From positions 3,634,501 to 3,698,500 of the forward strand of contig NC_084590.1 in assembly GCF_033807715.1 (NCBI RefSeq): 64,000 bases of DNA. Reading direction: 5' to 3'. The notes under the pieces are model-generated. The model was given only the letters and a program-made list of their open reading frames with translations. It ran no database searches and was not told the DNA's origin. The translations under genes and the position numbers were made by a program. This document shows positions 42,501 through 52,246 of the stretch, piece after piece. Position 1 is the first letter of the stretch, and each line of letters begins with the position of its first letter. The stretch comes from Cololabis saira (lineage: Eukaryota; Chordata; Actinopteri; Beloniformes; Belonidae).

Positions 42501-43863
42501 TCACTCACTCACTCATCGTCCGCCGTTCCCGGGTCGCGGGGGCAGCAGCCTCAGCAGGGATGCCCAGACTTCCCTCACCCCAGACACTTCCTCCAGCTCT
42601 TCCGGGGGGAGTCCGAGGCGTTCCCAGGCCAGCCGAGAGACATAGTCTCTCCAGCGTGTCCTGGGTCTTCCCCGGGGTCTCCTCCCGGAGGGACATGCTT
42701 GGAACACCTCCCTAGGGAGGTGTCCAGGAGGCATCCGGTACAGATGCCCAAGCCACCTCAGCTGACTCCTCTCAATGTGGAGGAGTAGCGGCTCGACTCC
42801 GAGCTCCTCCCGGGTGACCGAACTCCTCACCCTATCTCCTCACCCTAAGGGAGCGTCCAGCCACCCTGCGGAGGAAACTCATCTCGGCCGCTTGTATCCG
42901 CGATCTTGTCCTTTCGGTCACTACCCAAAGTTCATGACCATAGGTGAGGGTAGGGGCGTAGATTGACGCTCCATCGTTCCCTCACTCGTGAACAAGATCC
43001 CGAGATACTTCAACTTCTCCACATGAGGCAGGTCTTCTCCACCCACCTGGAGAAGGTGTGTGGATGCCACCCTTTTCCGATGGAGAACCATGGCCTCGGA
43101 TTTGGAGGTGCTGATTCTCATCCCTGCCGCGTCGCACTCGGCCTCAAACCGCCCCAGCACATGCTGGAGGTCCCGGTCTGATGAAGCCAACAGGACAACA
43201 TTATCCGCAAAAAGCAGAGATGAAATCCTGAGGTTCCCAAACCGGATCCCCTCCGGCCCCTGGCTGCGCCTAGAAATCCTGTCCATAAAAATTATGAACA
43301 GGACCGGTGCCAAAGGGTAGCCCTGCCGGAGTCCAACATTCACCGGGAACAAGTCTGACTTACTGCCGGCAATGCGAACCAGACTCCTGCTCCGATCATA
43401 CAGAGACTGGACAGCCCTTAATAGAGGGCCCCGGACTCCATACTCACTGAGCACCCCCCACAGAATGGCACGAGGGACACGGTCAAATGCCTTCTCCAGA
43501 TCCACAAAACACATGTAGACTGGTTGGGCAAATTCCCATGAACCCTCGAGCACCCTGTGGAGGGTATAAAGCTGGTCCAGTGTTCCGCATTGTTCCTCCT
43601 GAATCCGAGGTTCAACTATCGGCCGTGATCTCCTCTCCAGTACCCTGGAGTAGACTTTCCCGGGGAGGCTCAGAAGTGTGATCCCCCTATAGTTGGAACA
43701 CACTCTCCGGTCCCCCTTTTTAAACAGAGAGACCACCACCCCGGTTTGCCACTTCAGCGGTACTGTCCCCTTCCTCCATGCAATGTCGCAGAGGCGTGTC
43801 AACCAAGACAGCCCTACGACATCCAGAGACTTGAGGTACTCAGGGCAAATCTCATTTCACATC
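42501..43863 (-). mobile_element. 5'-truncated RTE-like LINE with (GAGT)n tail
   Basis: Flanked by a 15-bp TSD, GTATTTGATGTAAGC (42486-42500 and 43864-43878). The tail, next to the left duplication, is GAGT-type on the minus strand instead of the GGAT repeat of other copies. It is truncated at the RT start. Confidence 0.85.
42510..43802 (-). pseudogene. RTE reverse transcriptase, FADN variant
   Basis: From 43802 down: RLCDIAWRKGTVPLKWQTG, LFKKGDRRVCSNYRGITLL, FVDLEKAFDRVPR (first catalytic Asp intact), LRQGYPLAPVLFIIFMD and SSLLFADNVVLLASSD. The catalytic FADD reads FADN, so the enzyme would be dead. About 20 residues are missing in the fingers (EEQCG joins directly to TLDQL). A deletion near 42930 joins the thumb to a later segment, and the C-terminal LRWLGHLYRMPPG and RPRGRPRTRWRDY blocks follow in another frame. 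Confidence 0.85.
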
Positions 43864-44894
43864 GTATTTGATGTAAGCCCAGTGGATATTTAAAGCTTAC
43901 AGAAGGCTGCATTTAACTGCTGCTATGTCATTCCTGCAGTATTTCTGCAGGTGTTTTGGTCACTGCTATTATTTGTAATATATTATATTATTTGATTTCA
44001 ACACAAATTATTTGTCCCCATATGATAAAATCCACCATCCCCCCCCCTTTTTTTTTACAACTCGAGTACTGTCTACCAGTGAATGTGAGCGTTTTCTTGT
44101 GTACACATAATTTGTTTTGAAAATTCAATAAAACAATTTTCTTTTTAAAAATCAGGATAATGTCCTAGTATTTAAATATATCACTTAATCATCTGCTGTT
44201 ACCCACCACCTAATTTACCTGACATCAGTTGAATAAGGGGAGTACCAGCACTTATTTTTGTCCACTTAAAGCACTGGTCCGAACCATAACGTGCACGCAG
44301 GTGTGTTATACATCAAAATGTGCGTCTCGATCCTGCGACGATGCACATTACTTTTCTCAATCAAAAGTGTTACCGTGGCGACGATAGACGCCAAAAAGCG
44401 CACCCCCCCTTCATCTGATTGGTCCATATTTGATAGTTCCTACTTTCTGCCAAAACTTTTGAATGATTTGACATCAAGACTCGCGGGTGGTGTCATCGGA
44501 CTCGATTTTGGGTCCTTGAACATAATTGGTGCAAATGGGCCCCGCCCCTTCATCTGATTGGTCCATATTTGATAGTTCCTACTTTCTGCCAAAACTTTTG
44601 AATGGTTTGACATCAAGACTCGTGGGTGGTGTCATCTGACTCGATTTTGGGTCCTTGAACATAATTGGTGCAAATGAGCCCCGCCTCTTCTTCTGATTGG
44701 TCGATATTTGATAGTCCCTATTTTCTGCCATAACTTTTGAATGGTTTGACATAGAGAGTGGTGGGTGGTGTCATCTGACTCGGTTTTGAGTACTTGACCT
44801 TCATTGGCATGAATTAGCCCCGCCCCTTCTTCTGATTGGTCGATATCTGATAGTTCATACTTTCTGCCATAACCTTTAAATGGTTTGATTAGAC

Positions 44895-45119
44895 CAGGGG
44901 TTTTCAATTCCGGTCCTCAGGCCTCCCTGCCCTGCATGTTTTAGATGCTACCCTGCTTTCAGCACACCATGATACAAGGAGCTGTGTCATCAACAGAGTT
45001 GTACAGACCTCGATGACAAATTAATGAGGACCATTAATTAGAATCAGGTGTGTTGATGCAAGGCAACATCTAAAACATGCAGGGCAGGGAGGCCTGAGGA
45101 CTGGAATTGAAAACTCCTG
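44895..45119. mobile_element. hAT-type MITE nested in U3
   Basis: 225 bp with 50-bp TIRs starting CAGGGGTTTTCAATTCCGG and ending in its near-exact inverse. Flanks GATTAGAC and ATATAGAG are a degenerate 8-bp duplication of the ATATAGAG found in sister repeat units. Confidence 0.75.
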
Positions 45120-45284
45120 ATATAGAGAGTCGTGGGTGGTGTCATCCACTAAATGTCCAGGCCTGAAGAATCTACATCAAGTCATACAAGCTTCCACTGC
45201 AGCCTGAACGTGCACAAGGGTGGAGGGCCCCTTCATCGCTGCTTGCAGCTTTAATTTGTTTTTAAATCTTTACATTGTCTTGCA

Positions 45285-45637
45285 CCTTGTTACATCTCAG
45301 GTCATTTATCCATTGACCTTCTAGGGCTCATAGGTCAGCTGACCAACTAACACCTATTAGCTCCAGGCTAAAGAGCAGGAGTGACCGGGCCTTTGCAGTA
45401 ACTGGCCCCAAACTCTGGAACGAGCTGCCGCTGCACATACGCCTGGCTCCTTCTGTGGCTATTTTTAAATCTCATCTTAAAACTCATTTTTATTAAAAAG
45501 CATTTAACTCACCATGATTGTTTCACGTTATTTATGTTTTACGTTGTTTTGTTTTTGTTTTTGTTTACCTTTCGCTTGTCCAACACTTTGGTCAGCTGTT
45601 GTGCTTCATAAATAAACTTGACTTCACTTGACCTGAG
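45285..45637 (+). pseudogene. CR1/Rex1-like LINE, C-terminus and tail
   Basis: Encodes GSxADQLTPISSRLKSRSD, RAFAVTGPKLWNELPLHIR and PSVAIFKSHLKTHFY, stop. It then runs through a T-rich 3' end to AATAAACTTGACTTCACTTG. The W-N-x-L-P and F-K-x-L-K-T-x-x-F motifs close many CR1/L2-group ORF2 proteins. Confidence 0.7.
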
Positions 45638-46137
45638 GAAAACGAAACAGGCCAGGACTCAAACCTGCGCTGCCTGCACGAGGGCAATAGACTCTGTAAA
45701 TGTGCCTGTGTTTTTTTAAACAAAGTAAGATCACTTTCTGCTTCCTGAAAACAAAACATAAAATAATAATTAAAAAGAAGTACCATTTAGCAACATTTGC
45801 TTGACAGAAGTCCAATACGGCCAGAAAGTCATGGTGGTAAATGGTACTTCAGTGAAGAAAACTTCACTGTTTAACTTGTCTAGGTTCTAAAGTGGTTTTG
45901 TCACTCATTCATCATGTCCATAAAGAGCTTATCCAATACAAACAAATTCACATTATAATGAGCACGGGGTCGGGTCCATGGATCTTCAGAATGGGAGAAG
46001 GCTGCTCTAATACCTGAGCCATAGCTGCCCTGATGTTGCTTCTATTTTCTCTGATACGACAGCATATGTTTGTCGTGTTCCTGAAGGCTCTGAAAGTAAC
46101 AGCAACAACAGTCAGACAAAAAGATGAAAACCATTGG
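45638..46137. other. No gene; possible tRNA-like remnants
   Basis: GGACTCAAACCTGCGC near 45655 and TGAGCCATAGCTGCC near 46014 are B-box- and A-box-like on the minus strand, so old SINE pieces are possible. Nothing else was recognised. Confidence 0.3.
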
Positions 46138-46260
46138 GCCGCTGGGGGGCACAGTGGTTAGAACAAGGGGCAATGTACTGAGGCTGCAGTCCTCCTGCAG
46201 CGGTCGCTGGTTCCAGTCCCGGCCTGTGCACCTTTGCTGCATGTAGTCCCCATTCTCTCT
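46138..46260 (+). mobile_element. tRNA-like SINE fragment
   Basis: GGGGCACAGTGGTTAGAAC (A-box-like) and GCTGGTTCCAGTCCCGGC (B-box-like) are followed by a CATTCTCTCTCTCTACCCCC tract. Looks like a SINE head and body. Confidence 0.55.
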
Positions 46261-46289
46261 CTCTACCCCCTTCCTGTCTACACTTTGAA

Positions 46290-46640
46290 TAGGCAAGGCA
46301 AATGTATTCATAAAGCACATTTCACATGATGAGCATGGACTCAATGTGTTCCAATACATAAACAAACAAACAAACAAAATTACAGGTTTACAATAACAGA
46401 AACAGACACAAGTATGTCAAGAGAAAAACAACAATAACAACCATAATTCCATTTTAACAAAAGTGCGATCACCCAGCCTACCATGTAGAGTTTACTCAAA
46501 CGCCTGTGCAAAAAGGTATGTTTTTAGACTGTTTTTGAAAGAGGGCACAGTTGGAGCAGACCTTAGTTCCTGTTGGAGCTAACAGACCTTAGTTCCTGTT
46601 GGAGCAGACCTTAGTTCCTGCGGCAGAGTAAAGGCCACTA
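46290..46640 (-). pseudogene. LINE C-terminus and 3' end
   Basis: Minus strand: RQELRSAPTVPSFKNSLKTY then LFAQAFE, followed by a 3' untranslated end and (TTGCC)-type tail near 46290. The CCTTAGTTCCTGTTGGAGC stretch is tandemly repeated about three times at 46560-46620, breaking the frame. Confidence 0.55.
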
Positions 46641-46729
46641 CAGCCACAAAATCTTAAATCAAAAAAGATGATCAACTTTACATGTCTGAAAAAGAAGAAC
46701 TGCTTCAGATATGCAAACATAGATTAGAT

Positions 46730-47760
46730 CCATCCATCCATCCAGTATCTATAACCGCTTTATCCTTCAGGGTAGGGCTGGGCGATATATCGAGATTTTA
46801 ATATATATCGATATATTTTCAAACACGATATGGTACGAGACAATATCGTTTATATCGATTTAAAAAAAAAAAAAAAAAATTATTCTTTTTTTTTTTTTTA
46901 CATTTTTTTTTACATTTTTTTTTTTAAACGATTTTGATATAGCTTATTTTGTGACAAATTGACTTGAATGTTTTATTTGAGATTTGCACAAATGTTTTGT
47001 TATTTGCACAACTGTCAACCTCAGTGGAAAAGTCTGCCTGTTACTGTCTACATTGTATTAATTACAGTGTATTTTAATTTAATTGTTATGCAGGAAAGGG
47101 ATATTTGTTTTATTTTATTCAAGAAGCATTTTTATTCTATATATGCAGGCAGTTTATTTTTATTTCATTTGTTTTATACATTTTGATATTGTGCAGACCT
47201 CTGTTAATAAAGGAACCTGTGTGACATTTGGCACGAGGCTTTGTATTAAAACTGACTGTTTTTTTAAGGGTTTGCCTCAGAAAAAAATGAAGCTAACAGA
47301 GATGCTATGCTATAATGCTTTGGGGGAAACCCCAATTAAGGCACAGAAAAAATATCGAGATATATATCGAGTATCGCCATTTAGCTAGAAAATATCGAGA
47401 TATGACTTTTGGTCCATATCGCCCAGCCCTACTTCAGGGTCACGGGGGTCTGCTGGAGCCTATCCCAGCTATTTTCAGGCGAGAGGAAGGGGTTCACCTG
47501 GACAGGTCACCAGTCCATCACAGGGCCACATATAAACACACAAACCATGCACACTCACGGGCAATTTTAGAATAATCAATTAACCTACTACGCATGTTTT
47601 TGGACTGTGGGAGGAAGCCGGAGTACCAGGAGAAAACCCACACAAGCACGGGGAGAACATGCAAACTCCACACAGAAACACCCTGCTGGGCCTGGGGGTT
47701 GAACCAGGGACCTTCTTGCTGTGAGGTAACAGTGCTGACCACTAAGCCACCGTGCTGTGT
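46730..47760 (-). mobile_element. tRNA-derived SINE with RTE-type tail, split by hAT
   Basis: Flanked by ATAGATTAGAT (46719-46729 and 47761-47771). The minus strand starts with a tRNA-like head, TGGCTTAGTGGTCAGCAC and GGTCCCTGGTTCAACCCC. The body is TTGCATGTTCTCCCCGTG...GGCCCTGTGATGGACTGGTG, and the 3' end is GGATAAAGCGG then (GGAT)n, as in the RTE LINE. Own length is about 364 bp; a hAT element occupies 46773-47431. Confidence 0.88.
46773..47431. mobile_element. hAT-type MITE in the SINE
   Basis: TIRs TAGGGCTGGGCGATAT and ATATCGCCCAGCCCTA with an exact 8-bp TSD CTTCAGGG (46765-46772 and 47432-47439). ATATATCGA-type repeats lie inside each end, and A/T runs at 46860-46925. Non-coding, 659 bp. 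Confidence 0.9.
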
Positions 47761-47771
47761 ATAGATTAGAT

Positions 47772-48280
47772 ACACATTTAAAAACTTTTTTTTTTCTTTA
47801 AAGGTGCTGAGGCTGAATATAAAACAGTATCAGAAATGTAGCAGTGTGGCGTGGCCACAGAACACTTTGGGCCTTGATGCAATAGCTCCTGCTAAAACTA
47901 TTAATACTATAAAAAGGCTGAATTTCCTTTAAAAAAAAAAGCAAGGTTGAATGCTGAGATGCAGAATGAGAGCTGAACTTAGTTAAAAAAAACCCCAGCT
48001 GAACTGCTGAAAATTAAATCAATTAGTTAAGTCAGGTGATAATGTGAAGAAAGTGATCAATCGTAGCACATACGTTTGAAAATTCTTCACATTATGGAAG
48101 AGAAAGACCAGTTGACGATAGGATGATTCATTGAAAAGTAGAACATTACCTATAGAGAATACAACAGGATGAGGACAGGAAGATATGAACACACAAAGAT
48201 AACTTCAGGAGGAAACGATCAGCTGAAAAGAATCAAATCAGATGAAGACAGGAAGATGTGCTAAAGCCAAGCAGTTGTCG

Positions 48281-48336
<56 letters not shown>

Positions 48337-48540
48337 GGGGCATCAACTAATAAGACGATGAGTTTAAGAGAAAATAAGTTGAAGAGAGGAAGATTGGTTG
48401 AACAAAAGATCAACTGAAGAGAAGAACATGAGCTAAAGACAAGAGGATAAGCTGAATGAGAACTAACAGGTCACTGCTGACAAGGTTATGGATAAAAAAA
48501 TGAAACTCTTTAAATAATGGAACAGTCCTTGGGACAAAGA
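47772..48540. other. No gene; (GA)n tract at 48281-48334
   Basis: Purine-rich sequence from about 48040 with repeated GAAGAGA/AGCTGAA motifs and a clean GA microsatellite. No coding block recognised. Confidence 0.5.
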
Positions 48541-49510
48541 TGGCTCAGCTCCTCTCTATATCCACAGTTAGCTGGCCATCCAGATGAAAGAGGGTTGTGA
48601 GTTTGTCAGCCAAGACTTGGGGCTGCAGGGTGTTGAATGCATGGGAAAAGTCTAGTTGTTTGTGGAGGGTGTCTATTGTGAATGTTTTTGCATCATCAAC
48701 GCCTCTGTCAGCGTCATAACCAAATTGGAGCAGGTCCATCTGGCAGTCGGTTTATCTGATTATGTGTTGTTTTATGATCCTCTTCATGGCCTTCATCCCA
48801 AGAGAGGTGAGGGCCACAGGCCTTTTTGGGGGATGGGTATAACTGTGGAATGTTTCCACAGCTGGGGGACTGTAGTGCTGTCCATAGATCTCTGAGACAG
48901 GGTCTGAAACACGCCCCCTAGCCCGCCAGTGAAAAAGACCTTCACCTTCTTGTTGAGGATCTCTGCGAGCTCTTTGGTTATCCAGGGTTTAATGTTGGGG
49001 AAGATTGTGACTGTTTTGGAGGGGATGATGTATTCCACACAGAAGGAGATTTGTACGATGAAATAGTGTCCACATGCTCACAGGCTAGGAGGTTATCCCA
49101 GTCAGTGGATTAAAAGCATGCTTGGAGTGTAAGGATGCTTTCATTGGTCCACTGCTTGATGTTCTTGACAACTTTCTTTGCCCTCCTTATAACAGGAGTG
49201 TATGATGGAGCAAGCAGGATGGCATGTTGATCAGCAGAGCCAAGAGGAGGGAGGGCGTGATGTGATGTGATGTGATGTACTGATGATAACATTTCAGTTA
49301 ATTATCCAGAGAGCAGTAGTTGAAATCACCCAGGATGAATTTGGAAGAGTCTGGTGATATATGATCCAGTTTAGTTAATGTTTTTCTTGTGAGTTGTCTT
49401 GGCTGGTTGGATTGTTCCATAGTATTTCTTCGAGAAGCAAGTCTGTGATCCTGGCGTGATGTGTTTGGGGTCCCAGCTGCAGCAGAGTCACTCTTGCATA
49501 TGAGATCCAC
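48541..49510 (-). pseudogene. CR1/Rex1-like LINE, endonuclease to RT
   Basis: From 49510 down: LDHISPDSSKFILGDFNYCS (endonuclease), LPPLGSADQHAILLAPSYTP with RRAKKVVKNIKQWTNES, then KTVTIFPNIKPWITKELAEI, FQTLSQRSMDSTTVPQLWK, and finally LLQFGYDADRGVDDAKTF and SHAFNTLQPQVLADKL (RT). The order is that of one CR1/Rex1 element with deletions and shifts. The LFADFSSAFN Asp block is partly lost. No tail, so the 3' end is missing. Confidence 0.75.
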
Positions 49511-50087
49511 GGCCCGCCAGGGTCGTTGTTTCTACGTGCAGTCACAAACTCCCAGAGAAGCCAGACTTGCCAATAAAAAGTATCTGGATATCCATGCTGA
49601 TTGCAAAAAATTCTGGGGGAAAATCAAAAAAAAAAAAGAGAAGAGACTGCTGCATATAGTAGTCCAATTGTCACAGGGTTAACAGTAAAGGTAAACGAAG
49701 GCAGTGCTACTAAAGGACAAGCAAGGAAAACAAAGTCCGCCTCATCTGCATAGCAAAAGTTTAGAAGTTAAAAAACATGACAGAGAACTATAATACGCTA
49801 TAGATATGCATACATACAGAGAATGATGGCAGTATATACACAAGTCTACTATTAAGTGTCCTCAAGTACATTTATTGCATCAGATTATGTAACGATATGT
49901 GAGCTCCTGCTTTCTTTTTCAATATTTGGTTTTGCCCAAATACTGCCAGCCAAATAGTAGAAATAGTAGAAACAGGTTCCAGTTGCCCCCAGTAACCAGG
50001 GAGCAATATGTCTAAAGTTTCATAGCTCTCTATATTCCTCTTTTACTCAACATTGAACCAATAATAAAGAGAAACAGTATCACAAAA
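49511..50087. other. No gene recognised
   Basis: AT-rich. The first 100 bases may belong to the LINE above. Confidence 0.4.
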
Positions 50088-50300
50088 GGTATGAACCTCC
50101 AGGAAGCCTCCTTAAGGAGGTTTTTTTTTCCTGGGCATGTCCAACCAGGACATGCTGTAGGGATTATATCTCTCTGCTGACTTCACCTCAACATTACCCT
50201 GGAGGAGCTAGAGAAGAGGCCAGGGGGAGGGAACTCTGGGCCTCTTTGCTTATGCTGCTTATGCTGCTGCCCCTGCAACTGAACTTGGATAAGAGGAAGT
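50088..50300 (+). mobile_element. RTE-like LINE 3' end, divergent
   Basis: GCCTCCTTAAGGAGG, CCTGGAGGAGCTAGAGAAG, CTGCTGCCCCTGCAACTG and GGATAAGAGGAAG follow the order of the RTE C-terminus and 3' end. It is heavily mutated and runs straight into the TGGA microsatellite, its former tail. Confidence 0.65.
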
Positions 50301-50461
50301 TGATGGATGGATGGATGGATGGATGGATGGATGGATGGATGGATGGATGGATGGATGGATGGATGGATGGATGGATGGATGGATGGATGGATGGATGGAT
50401 GGATGGATGGATGGATGGATGGATGGATGGATGGATGGATGGATGGATGGATGGATGGATG
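50301..50461. repeat. (TGGA)n microsatellite, about 40 units
   Basis: An uninterrupted ATGG/TGGA run of about 160 bp that starts at the 3' end of an RTE LINE remnant. Confidence 0.95.
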
Positions 50462-52019
50462 GAATTTTTTTTTTTTATATATATTTGCAGGTATGGTGGA
50501 AATGTTGGTTTCTCCAGAAAGGGAAGTCAAGATCCTGTGTCACAGAGGGGAGCAAGAGGAGAAGGGGGTAGGTGATGGTTGTGAAGGAGATATGTGGCAT
50601 GTGGGGGTGTGTGGGGGTTGACTCAAAGAGTGTTGGCTAGGTTGTCTCCAGAATGTAGGGAAGCATTAATCATTATTGGCGCACACCTTCGTCACCGATG
50701 CCCCCTGACGGCCCTTACGCCCCTGACATAAATCATCATTTCCCCACAATAGATTCCCTCTCTTTGCCATGCAAAGGAAAAAACTGAGCTGGTTGCATTG
50801 ATTTTTCCTGTTTGTCCCTCTGCCTTCCTCTCTTACCCTGCATCCTGCCCCCCATACCATACATTCATAGATTACCAAATAAGGTTTATGAGACCACTCT
50901 TCTGTTTGCTATGTTAGGGTAAGAAAGATGCATGCAAAAATGATATCAAATTACAAAGATACCCACCACTATTATACTTCTATTGATCTTTTTTTGAAGC
51001 ACACTTAGATTTCAGAGATTTGCTTGAAAAGATCAGAAATAGCCAGGGAAAGGAGGGGGTGGGACAAGCTTAGGGAAGTGAGGAGCTGTGTGAGTAAGTC
51101 TGAGTGTGCATGTGGGCATACATGCATGTTTGTGTGTGTGTTACTGAGAACACATGAAAAAGAGAAAGAAGAGTTTATTCCCAGACATAGACAAAAATGT
51201 ATTGAACGTTCATCAACTTCAAGTCTCTGATCATGCCATGTTCACATGTTTTCCCCTGATGAATTTACGTATATGATAACTAGCCTATGAAACTATCAGA
51301 AAAGTTAAGAGTATTATTATTATTGTTGTCAAACAATTTAAAATCATGGTTGCAATTTTAACATGATTCTGTGTAATGTATTGTGATCAATAGAAAATGT
51401 ATCATAAATGTATTTTATTCTGTTAAAAATATAGACATTTTAATTAGAACAGTACATTTTTTTTACTTTTTTGATGCAATTGTATTAATATGGTAATACT
51501 TGTTTGAGTCTTTCTCATTCCCTTTTAAGAAGCGTCCATTACCTGATAATCTGGTTGTGAAACAGTTTTTAACAGGTGAGTAAATAATCTATGTGAGGAC
51601 AGGGCAAATGCTTTTTTTTTTTTTTAAATAAGTCTATCTAATTTAACTGTTTAAATTTACATTTTCCAAGTAACACCCTGGCTTTTCCAATTTGGACTTA
51701 TTCAGTAATGGTTAAAATAGTGTCTATTTTCAACATTTCAAAGCAAACCTCCAGTGACAGATTTTTATTGAATACTCAAATTAATGAATTTAAAATAATT
51801 ATATATTGTGGAAAATTAGCAGTATTCCTTTCATCTGTCAAAAATGAAGATTTGAAATCCAGTAAAATGTTAAACAAAACCATTGTAGGAAAAGTAGTGA
51901 AATGTGGCTAAATACTGTATGATGAAACAGAAAGTGATAGTCTTTGACAATGACATGCATTTTGTTAAGAAGTTGTGTTCATTTCACGTGTGTGATTCTT
52001 TGGTTTATGTTTTTGATAT
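50462..52019. other. No confirmed gene; one exon-like island
   Basis: Unique-looking sequence. At 51530-51575 a 46-base open block (KRPLPDNLVVKQFLT) lies between a pyrimidine-rich acceptor ending CCCTTTTAAG and a consensus CAG|GTGAGT donor. It could be one exon of a host gene; no neighbouring exon was found. Confidence 0.3.
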
Positions 52020-52024
52020 TTTAA

Positions 52025-52170
52025 ATGGCTTTGATGGACTGGTGACCTGTCCAGGGTGTAACCCCTGCCTCTCACCTGAAAACTAGCTGAGATAGGCTCC
52101 AGCAGAACCCCGTGACCCTGCAAAGGATAAAGCGGGTATGGATAATAAATAGGTGGATGGATATTTTAAA
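52025..52170 (+). mobile_element. SINE 3' fragment with RTE-type tail
   Basis: GATGGACTGGTGACCTGTCC, GAGATAGGCTCCAGCAG, GGATAAAGCGGGTATGGAT and a short GGATGG end match the 3' half of the SINE at 46730-47760. Confidence 0.75.
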
Positions 52171-52246
52171 TTGTTTTGTATAATCTTTATCTTTAATTAA
52201 TTTCTCTCTGGGATCAATAAAATATTTTTGAAATGAATTTGTTACG

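Larger units (their letters stand above)
41535..44276. mobile_element. hAT-type element with 8-bp TSD, nested in U3
   Basis: Ends CAGTGCTTTAAGTGG and CCACTTAAAGCACTG, with duplication GTCCGAAC (41527-41534 and 44277-44284). Removing it restores the U-repeat sequence. It contains a palindromic MITE piece, a short transposase-like N-terminus, an internal inverted repeat and an RTE LINE copy. Confidence 0.85.
41107..45255 (+). mobile_element. Hairpin-ended repeat, copy U3, with two hAT insertions
   Basis: Starts TATTAGGGCCAGAGCATTG and ends GCTGCTTGCAGCTTTAATT, matching U1 and U2. Own sequence is 41107-41534, 44285-44894 and 45120-45255. It keeps several of the CCCGCCCCT..CTGATTGG units. Non-coding. 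Confidence 0.75.

Noticed and set aside
50301..50575. Open frames in the TGGA run (MDGWMDGW)
   Set aside because: Pure translation of a tetranucleotide repeat.
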